Assembly (NCBI GenBank): GCA_028284905.1
Contig: JANQQU010000090.1
Span: forward strand, 1 to 64,000
DNA length: 64,000 nucleotides
DNA from: Calditrichia bacterium
GTDB lineage: Bacteria; Calditrichota; Calditrichia; RBG-13-44-9; J075
Reading direction: 5' to 3'
Both the position numbers and the translations under genes were made by a program. Positions within the stretch are counted from its first letter, which is position 1. Each line of letters begins with the position of its first letter. The notes under the pieces are model-generated. The model was given only the letters and a program-made list of their open reading frames with translations, was not told the origin of the DNA and did not search any database. Below, piece after piece: positions 16,630 through 25,270 of the stretch.

Positions 16630-16968
16630 TGCGAATAATTTACCACATCAACAAAATAATTAAGATTAAATCCGATCATTACAGCAAGAAATTTTGGCAA
16701 CACACTTAGCCAAAGCTAGCATTTCTTTCTTTTCTTTTGCTTGAGGCGGATTTACGAGATCGCTAAATTTATTTATAGCAAAAATGAAATAAATCCCCGG
16801 GTGGGGATGAGATAGATTGAGTTTTGAGCTTTAGTGATAATTGCGCTGATTTTGGGTCAGGAGCTATTGTGCCGGAAAGCAGTGCAGTAATGTTTCACCC
16901 TGGAGCTGTAGGGGATTGGGTAACAGGCATCCCTATCTCAACAGCCCGAATAAAACGGATTATTGCTG

Positions 16969-17913
16969 ATGAAAACTCTCTTCTTTGGTGCCGGCCCTTT
17001 AGGGTCTGTCTATGCACACCTGCTTCATGAGGCAGGTGCGAATGTGACCATTCTTGCCCGCGGTGAGCGACATGACTGGCTCAGGGAAAATGGCCTGGTT
17101 GTGCAAAATGAGCTCACCGGTCAACGGGGCACGTCGCAAGTCAGTGTGGTGAGCGAACTCAAGCCCGATGATAAATTCGACCTGGTGATCGTTCTCATCA
17201 GAAAAAACAAGTTGACTCCCGTCATCAAGGTGCTTGCAGCAAGCCACGGCGTAAAGAACATTCTGTTTATGGGCAACAATACACTTGGCTTCGATGATTA
17301 CTTGAAGCATCTGCCCGCCGAGAAAGTGCTTTTTGGCTTCCCGGGGGCGGGAGGAGGAATGCGTGAGCAGGTTGTCCATTATACCGATAGAGAAACGCCT
17401 AAGGGAAAGCGAAAGGCCGTTACTATTGGTGAAATAGATGGTGTGACCAGGGGGAGGACGGTGGCGATAAAATCCCTATTCGAATCTGCTGCCATTCCAG
17501 TCGATTTAAGCACCGATATTGATGGATGGCTCAAATATCACGCTGCCCTGGTCAGCCCGCTGGTCGGAGCGCTCTACAAGCACGATTGTGATAACCAGCT
17601 GGTTTCAAAAGACAAGGAAGCACTTCGTTCATTGGTGAGAGCGGCTAAGGAGGGCGGCCGGGTGCTCAGTGCGCTTGGATTCAAAAAACGCCAGCCCTTC
17701 AAGTTCAATCTCTTCTACTGGTTGCCAGAGTTTTTGAACATGATGGCCGTAAAGGGGCTGCTCGAAAGCAAGTTCGCAGAAGTCGCTTTTGCCATGCACG
17801 CGAAGTCGGCTCGAAACGAGATGCGGGACCTTGCCTGTGAATTTAAGGAGCTGATCGATAAGACGTCAGTTGATACACCGAGCATAGATGCACTGAGGCG
17901 TTTTACAGCCTAA
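16969..17913 (+). CDS. Ketopantoate reductase-family (ApbA/PanE) NAD(P)-dependent dehydrogenase
   Basis: A 314-residue oxidoreductase with an N-terminal Rossmann fold: GAGPLG at 7-12 binds NADP, followed by an acidic/basic strand end (ILARGER). The second strand contains VIVLIRKNK, and MGNNTLG at about 101-107 corresponds to the conserved Asn region. The C-terminal helical domain (WLKYHAALVSPL) is typical of ketopantoate reductases. The family includes true PanE but also many paralogues of unknown substrate, and no pantothenate genes are near, so a symbol is not given. The ATG at 16969 is preferred over a TTG two codons upstream; the ribosome-binding site is weak. It shares the segment between repeat copies D and E with the next gene. 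Confidence 0.85.
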   Translation: MKTLFFGAGPLGSVYAHLLHEAGANVTILARGERHDWLRENGLVVQNELTGQRGTSQVSVVSELKPDDKFDLVIVLIRKNKLTPVIKVLAASHGVKNILFMGNNTLGFDDYLKHLPAEKVLFGFPGAGGGMREQVVHYTDRETPKGKRKAVTIGEIDGVTRGRTVAIKSLFESAAIPVDLSTDIDGWLKYHAALVSPLVGALYKHDCDNQLVSKDKEALRSLVRAAKEGGRVLSALGFKKRQPFKFNLFYWLPEFLNMMAVKGLLESKFAEVAFAMHAKSARNEMRDLACEFKELIDKTSVDTPSIDALRRFTA

Positions 17914-18026
17914 GGAGGAAATACCGAACGAGCGCGGCAAAATTCCGTTTTAAGTCGAATAAGGAAATTGAGCACTTATTTTTGACAGAGCAGCATATTG
18001 GAATGAGATGATCTTGGAGGAAAACT

Positions 18027-18713
18027 ATGGCTTTTCAAGATGAACACTCGCCTTCGACTTTCGCTAAAGGGTTATTATCCATAAGTATTTTGGCCGGAAC
18101 GCTTGCTCCGGCGATATTATCGAGCGGTTATGCAGACTGGCTAGTCGACTTATTGAATTATGAAAAAGTTGAAGGAAATATTTACCGGCAAATAATCATA
18201 CTGTCTTGCTGTTTAATCTATTTTGTTCGCTTCACCATAGCGATGTTCGTGTTTGTGCAAAGAAAAGTGGGTTGGTTCGAGGGGGGGCTGGTTTCGTTTC
18301 TGTTTTTTATGATGTTTTATCTTTTTGTTAATTCTGCCGGCAGTCATGCGGAACCAATTGGATTAATCGATATTGCCGGAATAATTCTGTTTCTGATTGG
18401 CTCATATATTAATACTCTGGCCGATTATCAGCGGTTTGCCTGGAAAAGCAAAGTCGAAAACAAGGGGCAACTATTCACGGGCGGACTCTTTAAGCACTCG
18501 ATGCATATAAATTACTTTGGAGATAGTATCTCATATATCGGATTGGCACTAATCACCCTGGAGATGTTGTGTATGTTTGTGGCGCTCGGTATCATTGTGA
18601 ATTTTATTGTGCTTCAGATTCCCATGCTCGACAGACATCTTAGCAAAAAGTATGGAAATGAATTCACACAATATGCCAGGAAGACCAAGAAGTTTATCCC
18701 GCTCATTTACTAG
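18027..18713 (+). CDS. DUF1295-like membrane protein (steroid 5-alpha-reductase/ICMT fold)
   Basis: A 228-residue membrane protein with about six transmembrane helices. The region GLFKHSMHINYFGDSISYIG matches the conserved block of DUF1295 and related methyltransferase or reductase membrane enzymes, as does the C-terminal DRHLSKKYGNEFTQYARKT segment. The family is thought to bind S-adenosylmethionine or NADPH, but the substrate is unknown. TTGGAGGA lies 6 bases before the ATG, a strong start. It follows the ketopantoate reductase-like gene by about 110 bp and is followed by repeat copy E. Confidence 0.8.
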   Translation: MAFQDEHSPSTFAKGLLSISILAGTLAPAILSSGYADWLVDLLNYEKVEGNIYRQIIILSCCLIYFVRFTIAMFVFVQRKVGWFEGGLVSFLFFMMFYLFVNSAGSHAEPIGLIDIAGIILFLIGSYINTLADYQRFAWKSKVENKGQLFTGGLFKHSMHINYFGDSISYIGLALITLEMLCMFVALGIIVNFIVLQIPMLDRHLSKKYGNEFTQYARKTKKFIPLIY

Positions 18714-18780
18714 AAATCAACGCAAAAGGTATGGTTGAAATGACAGCTGAAGCTATCATCAAATTCAGGAATGCCATAAG

Positions 18781-18911
18781 GCATAAATAGTGCAGCAACC
18801 GAAACCAGGGGCGGTATGTCTTATTTGGAATTTCCAGGTTTAAGGAAAGTCGGTAAAATAATGTAAGGTGTGTGATTCGGCCCTTGTTCCCTGATGCACA
18901 ATCTGTTAGCT
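18781..18911 (+). repeat. attC-like direct repeat, copy E
   Basis: A complete copy: GTGCA (18790-18794) on the left pairs with TGCAC (18895-18899) on the right; inside are CAGGGGCGG, GTAAAATAATGTA, GTGTG and GCCCTTGTTCC; the right end is ATCTGTTAGCT (GTTAGCT at 18905-18911). It ends about 20 bp before the next start codon. Confidence 0.8.
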
Positions 18912-18931
18912 AAAACATCGAGACTTTGGAT

Positions 18932-20062
18932 ATGGAAAAGAAAATCTTAATCCTTGGAGGTTCTGGTAATACCGGACTGCTAATTGCCAGATTGCTACTA
19001 TTGGAAAGTGATGCACAGCTTGTTATCGCGGGAAGGGATTTAGGGCGAGCAGAGCAAGTCGTAGATGAATTAAATCGCGAATTTCATACCAATCGCGTCT
19101 CAAGTAAACAAGTTGATGCTGCTAAAAAAGAAAGCCTGAAAGCAGCTTTAAAAGGTGTCGATATCATTGTCGTTGCATCAAGCACTATTGATTATGTCGA
19201 TATTGTTGCTTCTTCAGCGCTCGAAGCAGGCGCCGACTACCTTGACATTCAGCTCTCTTCCCCCAGAAAATTAGCTGTGCTTAACGCTATGCGGGAAGAA
19301 ATTAAAACTAAGGGAAGATGTTTTATTACGGACGGCGGTTTTCATCCGGGTGTACCGTCAGCAATGGTGCGGTATGCAGCGACCCAATTCGATACACTGG
19401 AAGCTGCAAACATTAGTGCTGCCTTTCAACTAAACTGGAAAGATTTACAATTCGCAGAATCAACTGCTTCAGAATTTATTGAGGAATTAAAGAATTTTAA
19501 TCCGCTGGTGTTTAAAGGGAAAGAGTGGATAAAAATGAGCATGAAAGAGATGCCAAATTTCGACTTTGGCGAACGCTTCGGCGAGCGATATTGCGCGCCA
19601 ATGTTTTTGGAAGAACTCCGCTTATTGCCAGTTAGAATTCCATCACTCAATGAGACTGGTTTTTATATTGCAGGATTCAATTGGATGACTGACTATATTA
19701 TTATGCCAATCGCCTTTACAGCATTTAAAATATTCCGTGATAAAGCCAAAGACCCAATGGGGAAACTCTTTAGCTGGAGTTTAAGAAATTTCAGTAAACC
19801 ACCATTTGGGGCTATTTTACAATTGGAAGCAAGGGGATTGAAAGAAAACCAGAATAGCTTGATGCATATGAGACTTGCTCATGATGATGCTTATGTATTG
19901 ACCGCTGTTCCCGTTGTGGCTTGCCTGCTGCAATATTTAAACGGAGATATTCGAAGTCCCGGATTGTGGTTTCAAGCGAACTTGGTGGAACCCACAAAAT
20001 TCTTTCAGGATATAGAGAGACTTGGAGTTGGCAGTACCGTTAAATTAAATAGCTCTCGATAG
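18932..20062 (+). CDS. Saccharopine dehydrogenase-like NAD(P)-binding protein
   Basis: A 376-residue predicted oxidoreductase. The N-terminus has a Rossmann motif (ILGGSGNTG) and VIAGRDLGRAE, as in saccharopine dehydrogenase-like and trans-acting enoyl reductase proteins, followed by a VDIIVVASS strand and the conserved AGADYLDIQ and DGGFHPGVP blocks. The C-terminal half includes a segment with hydrophobic helices (MTDYIIMPIAFTAFKIF) seen in homologues from lipid pathways. Substrate unknown. ATG at 18932 is preferred over a TTG two codons upstream; no strong ribosome-binding site is visible. It is the only gene between repeat copies E and F. Confidence 0.82.
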   Translation: MEKKILILGGSGNTGLLIARLLLLESDAQLVIAGRDLGRAEQVVDELNREFHTNRVSSKQVDAAKKESLKAALKGVDIIVVASSTIDYVDIVASSALEAGADYLDIQLSSPRKLAVLNAMREEIKTKGRCFITDGGFHPGVPSAMVRYAATQFDTLEAANISAAFQLNWKDLQFAESTASEFIEELKNFNPLVFKGKEWIKMSMKEMPNFDFGERFGERYCAPMFLEELRLLPVRIPSLNETGFYIAGFNWMTDYIIMPIAFTAFKIFRDKAKDPMGKLFSWSLRNFSKPPFGAILQLEARGLKENQNSLMHMRLAHDDAYVLTAVPVVACLLQYLNGDIRSPGLWFQANLVEPTKFFQDIERLGVGSTVKLNSSR

Positions 20063-20085
20063 TTTAATTTATTCTGGAATTGATT

Positions 20086-20218
20086 GGCAAACAAAGTGCA
20101 GCAACCGCAGCCAGAGGGGCTTGTTTTTGAGGCATTTTATATTTTAACAAATTGATGCAAAATCGTTTAAGGATAGTGTGCTTTTGTCCTTGTCCCTGTT
20201 ATCCGCGATCCGTTAGGC
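20086..20218 (+). repeat. attC-like direct repeat, copy F
   Basis: GGCAAACAAAGTGCAGCAACC on the left resembles the R''-L'' arm; then AGGGGCTTGTTTT, AAAATCGTTTAAGGATAGTGTG, CCTTGTCCC and CGATCCGTTAGGC (GTTAGGC at 20212-20218, a perfect GTTRRRY core). 23 bp after the preceding stop. The rest of the 20063-20428 gap is AT-rich without features. Confidence 0.8.
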
Positions 20219-20428
20219 TTACATTTAATCTCCCTATATTCTCAACACTTCAACAATCGAAGAATTTTGATTTATTGGTGCTGAATATCTATATTTAAAT
20301 TCATCTAGTTTGGATTGATTAAAAGAGATATCCTGCAGTTTTTTAGTTTGAATGATTGAATATGAGGTCTCGCAAAATCTGGAAGTGTTTAAATTAAGTG
20401 ATGTTCAATGACAAGGGAGTCGGCCGGT

Positions 20429-22408
20429 ATGAAGTGTTTTGGTTTTGTCGTAATTGGCGTTCTTGGTTGCTTAACACTCGCATTTGCGGACCATGATAGT
20501 TTTCAGGTAAAAATATCACCGCAGAAAGCCACCGCTGGCTCAATTCAAACGCTTCAGATTCAGGTTATTCCTGGAAATCAAGAAATACAACAAGGGGGCG
20601 CGGTTCGCTTAGAATTTCCGACAGCCTATGGTGAGACGGAATTTTTGTTTTGGAGCAAGCCGCAGACTGACTTTCCTGAAGGCCCTGGCTATGTGCGGGC
20701 CTGGCATCAACCTGATTCCGACATGCCAATCAAAATTTATGGTATATCCTCTGGCATTGTTGAATTTCAATCTGGAAGCGGCACGATTTCTTCTGGAGAT
20801 ACGATTCACATTGAATACCATGGCATCATACAAAGCCTGGCCCGGCCATTAAAACTACGCTTACAATACAAACGCTCAGCGAATGCAGAATGGCAGAACA
20901 TCGACTTGATCCCTGTGATCGAAATCCTTCCCCAGGATGCCACGACGATGATTTGCGTCATCCCTTCTGATTTGTCTCGCGGCGAGTCTTTTGATGCAGC
21001 AATCGTACTGTTGGATAAATTTGGGAATCGTGCCGTTGGATATCGCGAACGTATTGAATTAAAGAGTAGCAGCAAGCTAGACGAATTGCCACAATACTAT
21101 ACTTTTACCGAGAAAGACTCCGGGTTACGGGTATTTAAGGGGTTGAAATTCCAGGATCACGGTTTTCAAAAGATCAGCGCATCCGATGGGCACCGGCAGT
21201 CTAAAAGCAATTATACATTTGTGAGCGAAACGCCGCCAGCATTGCGCCGCTATTTCGGTGACACGCATTTTCACACTGGCACCGGCACCCGTAATCGCGG
21301 GTTCCGCAGCATTCCTGATGTGAAAGATGTAAACACTACATCATTGACTAATTTTAAGGGAATTAACCTTGGCGGTGATCATCGCGGAAACTTCACCACC
21401 GCTCCGCAGGCTTATCATTATGCGCGTGAGGTCATGCGATTGGATTTCGCGACGGCAACGGAGCATGATGCCGCACTCTTTGATAGCCTCGCCTGGGAGG
21501 AGAGCCAGAAAATCGCTACCGAATTCAATAGGCCTGGTAAATTCACTACCTTTTATGGGTACGAATGGACTGGCTCGGTTGGGCATCATATCGTGTTATA
21601 TGATCGTCCCGGTGGGCAAGTATTCGATCATCAAAATTACGCTGAATTGCCGGCGTTGTGGCAGGCGTTGTCAAAGCAGCAGCAACCTGCGTTAACGATT
21701 CCTCATGTCACCTGGCCTTTTAAAGATCATAGTATTTGGCTGGTGGTAGACAATTCCTATCGAAAAATTGGGGAAATATATTCATTATGGAATAACCGTT
21801 TTCTGGTACAGCCAAATGACGAACCGCAGCGTTTTGAAATTGGTGCGGATAATCCCTGGTCCTATCAGTATGCCTGGAAAAAAGGACATCGGATTGGGGT
21901 TGTTGGTTCCACAGATAATCATCTCGGTCAGCCAGGGGCAAATAATTATACGATTTACACTCATCACACTGGTGGCTACGCAGCAGTACTGGCCGCAAAT
22001 AATGATCGGGAGAACATTTGGGAGGCGTTTCAGTTACGGCGAACCTATGCAACTACCGGTACGCGGATATATCTCGATTTCTCGGCTGACGGCCATTATC
22101 CCGGCAGTGTTTATGAAACGAATCATCCACCAAAATTTAATATCAAAGCGGCCGGAACTAACAAGCTGGAAACGGTAGAACTCGTGAAGTTTGATGGTGA
22201 TGACTACCAGCTGTTACATGCCAGATCCCCAGAGGGGGAAACAATCGTATTTGACTATACGGATACTGAATTTTCCCAAGACAGCTTTTATTACCTGCGC
22301 GTTACCCAGGCTGAAGAATATCCCGGACGTCCCTTCGCTAATACTACCAGTGAGATGGCCTGGTCGAGTCCGATATGGATCAATTATTCTGAATCGCCAA
22401 AGAAGTAA
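20429..22408 (+). CDS. Secreted DUF3604 protein (PHP-like metal-dependent hydrolase)
   Basis: A 659-residue exported protein. The signal peptide ends near residue 22 (LTLAFA). Residues about 25-270 look like beta-sandwich domains; the DUF3604 core starts at YFGDTHFHTGTG, where the D-x-H-x-H pattern resembles the metal site of PHP phosphoesterases, followed by DFATATEHDA, FTTFYGYEWTG, GHHIVLY and VVGSTDNHLGQPG. These His/Asp clusters suggest a metal-dependent hydrolase; the substrate is not established for the family. AAGGGAG lies 9 bases before the ATG at 20429, so the ATG seven codons upstream (20408) is rejected. The next gene is a sodium/solute symporter, which could take up a product. Confidence 0.82.
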   Translation: MKCFGFVVIGVLGCLTLAFADHDSFQVKISPQKATAGSIQTLQIQVIPGNQEIQQGGAVRLEFPTAYGETEFLFWSKPQTDFPEGPGYVRAWHQPDSDMPIKIYGISSGIVEFQSGSGTISSGDTIHIEYHGIIQSLARPLKLRLQYKRSANAEWQNIDLIPVIEILPQDATTMICVIPSDLSRGESFDAAIVLLDKFGNRAVGYRERIELKSSSKLDELPQYYTFTEKDSGLRVFKGLKFQDHGFQKISASDGHRQSKSNYTFVSETPPALRRYFGDTHFHTGTGTRNRGFRSIPDVKDVNTTSLTNFKGINLGGDHRGNFTTAPQAYHYAREVMRLDFATATEHDAALFDSLAWEESQKIATEFNRPGKFTTFYGYEWTGSVGHHIVLYDRPGGQVFDHQNYAELPALWQALSKQQQPALTIPHVTWPFKDHSIWLVVDNSYRKIGEIYSLWNNRFLVQPNDEPQRFEIGADNPWSYQYAWKKGHRIGVVGSTDNHLGQPGANNYTIYTHHTGGYAAVLAANNDRENIWEAFQLRRTYATTGTRIYLDFSADGHYPGSVYETNHPPKFNIKAAGTNKLETVELVKFDGDDYQLLHARSPEGETIVFDYTDTEFSQDSFYYLRVTQAEEYPGRPFANTTSEMAWSSPIWINYSESPKK

Positions 22409-22601
22409 AATTTAAAAGGTCGTATGTGTATTCAGTAATGTCTTCTCTTAAAAGCCTATGATGCGTATAAAAAATTGAAAATTTCCTTATTGTTTGCTAG
22501 ATTCCCGCGTCTTTTTTATCCGGGAAATTGGAATTGATAAGTTCGTATCAGGTATTGTTCCGATAAACAATTATTAACTACCACCCACCAAAGAAGCGAA
22601 C

Positions 22602-24059
22602 ATGCAGCCAAATCTAACAATGGATCCGGTAGTGATAGGAATTGTCATCCTTTATTTGGGGGTGATGATTTATATCGGCTACTATGCTTCCAAAAAGATC
22701 CGCGCCAATGAAGATTTTATGGTTGCGGGAAGACGCCTTGGCCCGATTATGATGGCCGGCACTCTTGCGGCGACGGAAGTCGGCGGCGGCAGTTCCATGG
22801 GCGTCGCGGAAAAAGCCTTCGGAGACTGGGGAATGTCCGCCGGCTGGTATGTGCTAACCATGACAATCACTTTTCTAATCCTGGCATTCATCGCCCCAAA
22901 GCTGAGAGCAGCAACGGTCAAAACCGTGCCAGAATATTTCCGGCGGAGATACGGTAAACCCAGCGGAATGTTGACCGCTGTTATTATGATCCTTCCCCTA
23001 ATCGGTCTGACAGCCATTCAGATAATCGCCTCTTCGGTAATCCTGTCAGTAATGACCGGGATGGATTATAGCCTCTCTGTGATTATTGTGGTGGTGATTG
23101 TTACGATTTATTCGGTATTGGGCGGACTTTGGAGCGTTACGCTAACCGATGTGGTCCAATGGTGCCTCATTGTTGTCGGCTTAACCGTTGCTATTCCTTT
23201 TGCGATCCACTATGGCGGAGGTTGGGAGACCATCATGAGCAATGTGCCGGCAGAAAAGATGAGTCTCACTGAAGGAATGGGTGTAGAGAACATCATATCC
23301 CTGATTATTATGTATGTTGCTTCATTTGCAGTCGGGCAGGAAGCTGTGCAAAGATATTACGCCGCGCGGGACGAAAAGGCGGCAAAACTGGGTTCGATAT
23401 ATGCGGCCATTGTTTATTTGGTTTTTGCGTTTATCCCGGCGCTGCTCGGTATAATCGCCTACAGCATGGTTCAATCCGGAGCAATTGACGGAACGATGAT
23501 TGCGGAACAGGGGGCCAGATACGTGCTGCCTGTCCTGGTGGTTCATGTGATGCCCTCCTGGCTGGTGGGAATCGTGTTTGCCGCGTTAATTTCCGCCACG
23601 ATGTCCAGCGCGGATTCAGACCTGTTGGCAGCCGGGTCGATCTTCTCAAATGATATTTACTCGAAAATATTTAAAAAGAATGCCTCTGATAAAGAGATCC
23701 TGCGGGTCACCAGGATTACGATGGTGGTTATATCCTTTCTGGCGATGCTGGTAGCATTAACCAATGCCAAAGATATGATAACCATTCTGATGTTCTCTTT
23801 CACATTAAGGGCCGGAGGGGCGTTTTTCCCCTACATCCTGGGTCATTATTGGCGGAAGGCAGGGGCCATGGGAACCATTGCCTCGATTATATTAGGAAGC
23901 ATTGCAGTTATCCTTGTTGAACAACAGATAATTCCGTTTTTCGGGTTGGAGCCTATCATGCCAGGCTTAATGAGCAGCTTTATCGCGTTTGTAGGGATTT
24001 CCTACATTTTCCCCAATCAAAAGAATTCAACAGAGCTTGCCGCGGACAACCCTGAGTAG
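22602..24059 (+). CDS. Sodium:solute symporter (SSF family)
   Basis: A 485-residue transporter with about 13 transmembrane helices, expected to couple Na+ entry to solute uptake across the inner membrane. Family marks are KIRANEDFMVAGRRLG after the first helix, GTLAATEVGGGSSMGVAEKAF in the region that lines the substrate and Na+ path, a short RYYAARDEK loop with preceding VGQEAVQ, and FAALISATMSSADSDLLAAGS, the conserved block near the Na2 site. The substrate cannot be predicted. The start is the first ATG (22602), with a GAAGCGAAC stretch upstream but no strong ribosome-binding site. It lies 190 bp after the DUF3604 gene and before repeat copy G. Confidence 0.93.
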   Translation: MQPNLTMDPVVIGIVILYLGVMIYIGYYASKKIRANEDFMVAGRRLGPIMMAGTLAATEVGGGSSMGVAEKAFGDWGMSAGWYVLTMTITFLILAFIAPKLRAATVKTVPEYFRRRYGKPSGMLTAVIMILPLIGLTAIQIIASSVILSVMTGMDYSLSVIIVVVIVTIYSVLGGLWSVTLTDVVQWCLIVVGLTVAIPFAIHYGGGWETIMSNVPAEKMSLTEGMGVENIISLIIMYVASFAVGQEAVQRYYAARDEKAAKLGSIYAAIVYLVFAFIPALLGIIAYSMVQSGAIDGTMIAEQGARYVLPVLVVHVMPSWLVGIVFAALISATMSSADSDLLAAGSIFSNDIYSKIFKKNASDKEILRVTRITMVVISFLAMLVALTNAKDMITILMFSFTLRAGGAFFPYILGHYWRKAGAMGTIASIILGSIAVILVEQQIIPFFGLEPIMPGLMSSFIAFVGISYIFPNQKNSTELAADNPE

Positions 24060-24106
24060 GTACTGATTTAAATAAATAAACCTGATTAATATGAAAGATG
24101 CTAATG

Positions 24107-24244
24107 GCCAAACAAAGCGCATCAACTGGAGCCAGGGAGAGGGGTTTATTTTACTTCGTGCTCCGGCAGTCATTACGAAAGTTTGTAAAATAGTGTAAGG
24201 CTGGTGATTTGTGCTCTTATTCTCTTATGCGCCATCTGTTAGAT
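24107..24244 (+). repeat. attC-like direct repeat, copy G
   Basis: GCCAAACAAAGCGCAT on the left; GCGCAT (24117-24122) pairs with ATGCGC (24227-24232) on the right. Middle boxes TTTATTTTACTT and GTAAAATAGTGTAAGG are conserved, and the right end is ATCTGTTAGATGTAAG (GTTAGAT at 24238-24244, a perfect GTTRRRY core). It ends 40 bp before the next start. Confidence 0.8.
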
Positions 24245-24283
24245 GTAAGCAGATATTAACTCTACTGTTTTTAGAGGTTGAAA

Positions 24284-24736
24284 ATGGAAAAAAATAATTC
24301 AGTCATTGTAGAGGCTCAAATGCTCATTCGTAAACCGGTTGCTGAGGTGTTCGAAGCATTTGTGAATCCCCAAATTACAACGAAATTTTGGTTCACGAAA
24401 AGCAGTGGCCGGCTTGAAATGGGGAAGAAAGTTCGCTGGGATTGGGAGATGTTCGGTGTCGGTGATGATCTTACCGTTAAGGCATTCGAGGAAAACCAAC
24501 GCATAATGATCGAGTGGGATAGTGATAAAACAGTTGTTGAGTGGCACTTTGAATCTCCTGAAGAAGGTCTGACATTGGTAAAAATATCCAATTGGGGATA
24601 CCCGGCTAATTGTGAAGCGGCATTACCACTGGCGATAGACAGTAAGGGCGGTTATACCATGGTGCTCGCGGGTCTTAAAGCCTGGCTTGAGCATGGTATT
24701 GAACTAAACCTGGTTCGTGACCAGTTTCCGGGGTAA
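24284..24736 (+). CDS. SRPBCC / AHSA1-like domain protein
   Basis: A 150-residue cytoplasmic protein of the START-like helix-grip fold, related to the activator of Hsp90 ATPase homologue 1 group. It shows IRKPVAEVFEAFVNPQITTKFWF at the N-terminus, then beta strands (GKKVRWDWEMFG, RIMIEWD, VEWHFE) and a long C-terminal helix (MVLAGLKAWLEHGIELN). Such proteins bind small hydrophobic ligands or act as stress-related accessory proteins; ligand unknown. GAGG lies 6 bases before the ATG at 24284, so a TTG two codons upstream is rejected. First gene after repeat copy G. Confidence 0.85.
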   Translation: MEKNNSVIVEAQMLIRKPVAEVFEAFVNPQITTKFWFTKSSGRLEMGKKVRWDWEMFGVGDDLTVKAFEENQRIMIEWDSDKTVVEWHFESPEEGLTLVKISNWGYPANCEAALPLAIDSKGGYTMVLAGLKAWLEHGIELNLVRDQFPG

Positions 24737-24832
24737 TGACTGAAAACCGAAAAAAAATATTTTCCGCTTAAATTTTCAGAATCTGCCGCAGTTTTCTAAG
24801 TACTATATAAACTTGGAATAGTGAGGCAAAAT

Positions 24833-25135
24833 ATGACCAAAGGCCAAAGAATATTTAATATTATCAGCCTGGTATGGGGCTGTATGCTACCTTTTGGCAT
24901 TATTGCAATGGCAATTTTTGCATTTCAAATGCCAGAACAGAGAGCGTCATATTCTTTTATAGTAGCATTTATGACACCACATATGTTGATACACGTTTTC
25001 TGTTCGAACAAGAATTTAAAGAGTAATACATTTAATAAAATCCCCACCATTTTACAGATTATTTCGTATATCACGACGATCTCTTTAATTCCACTGGGGC
25101 TTTATGGTGTTTACCTTTTATTTAAAACCAGATGA
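24833..25135 (+). CDS. Small hypothetical membrane protein, 100 aa
   Basis: Unrecognised family. It is predicted to have three transmembrane segments (about 6-28, 38-54 and 69-95) with a short basic C-terminus. GAGG is 6 bases before the ATG at 24833, which decides against the GTG four codons upstream. It lies about 100 bp after the SRPBCC gene and about 135 bp before the serine hydrolase; co-transcription is possible. Confidence 0.7.
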   Translation: MTKGQRIFNIISLVWGCMLPFGIIAMAIFAFQMPEQRASYSFIVAFMTPHMLIHVFCSNKNLKSNTFNKIPTILQIISYITTISLIPLGLYGVYLLFKTR

Positions 25136-25270
25136 CCGGGCAAAACTAAAATAATTAGTGACACGCGATTTCGAGGGGAGCCGCTTCGGGGTTTTATTGT
25201 CTTAATGTGTATTAATCTTATCAGGCCTAACATTAGTTTATTCTGTTTTCAATCTAAAAGGGGGAAAATA

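Noticed and set aside
16824..17030. Short open frame overlapping the start of the ketopantoate reductase-like gene
   Set aside because: Overlaps a much better gene in another frame, starts at a non-ATG codon and has no recognisable feature.
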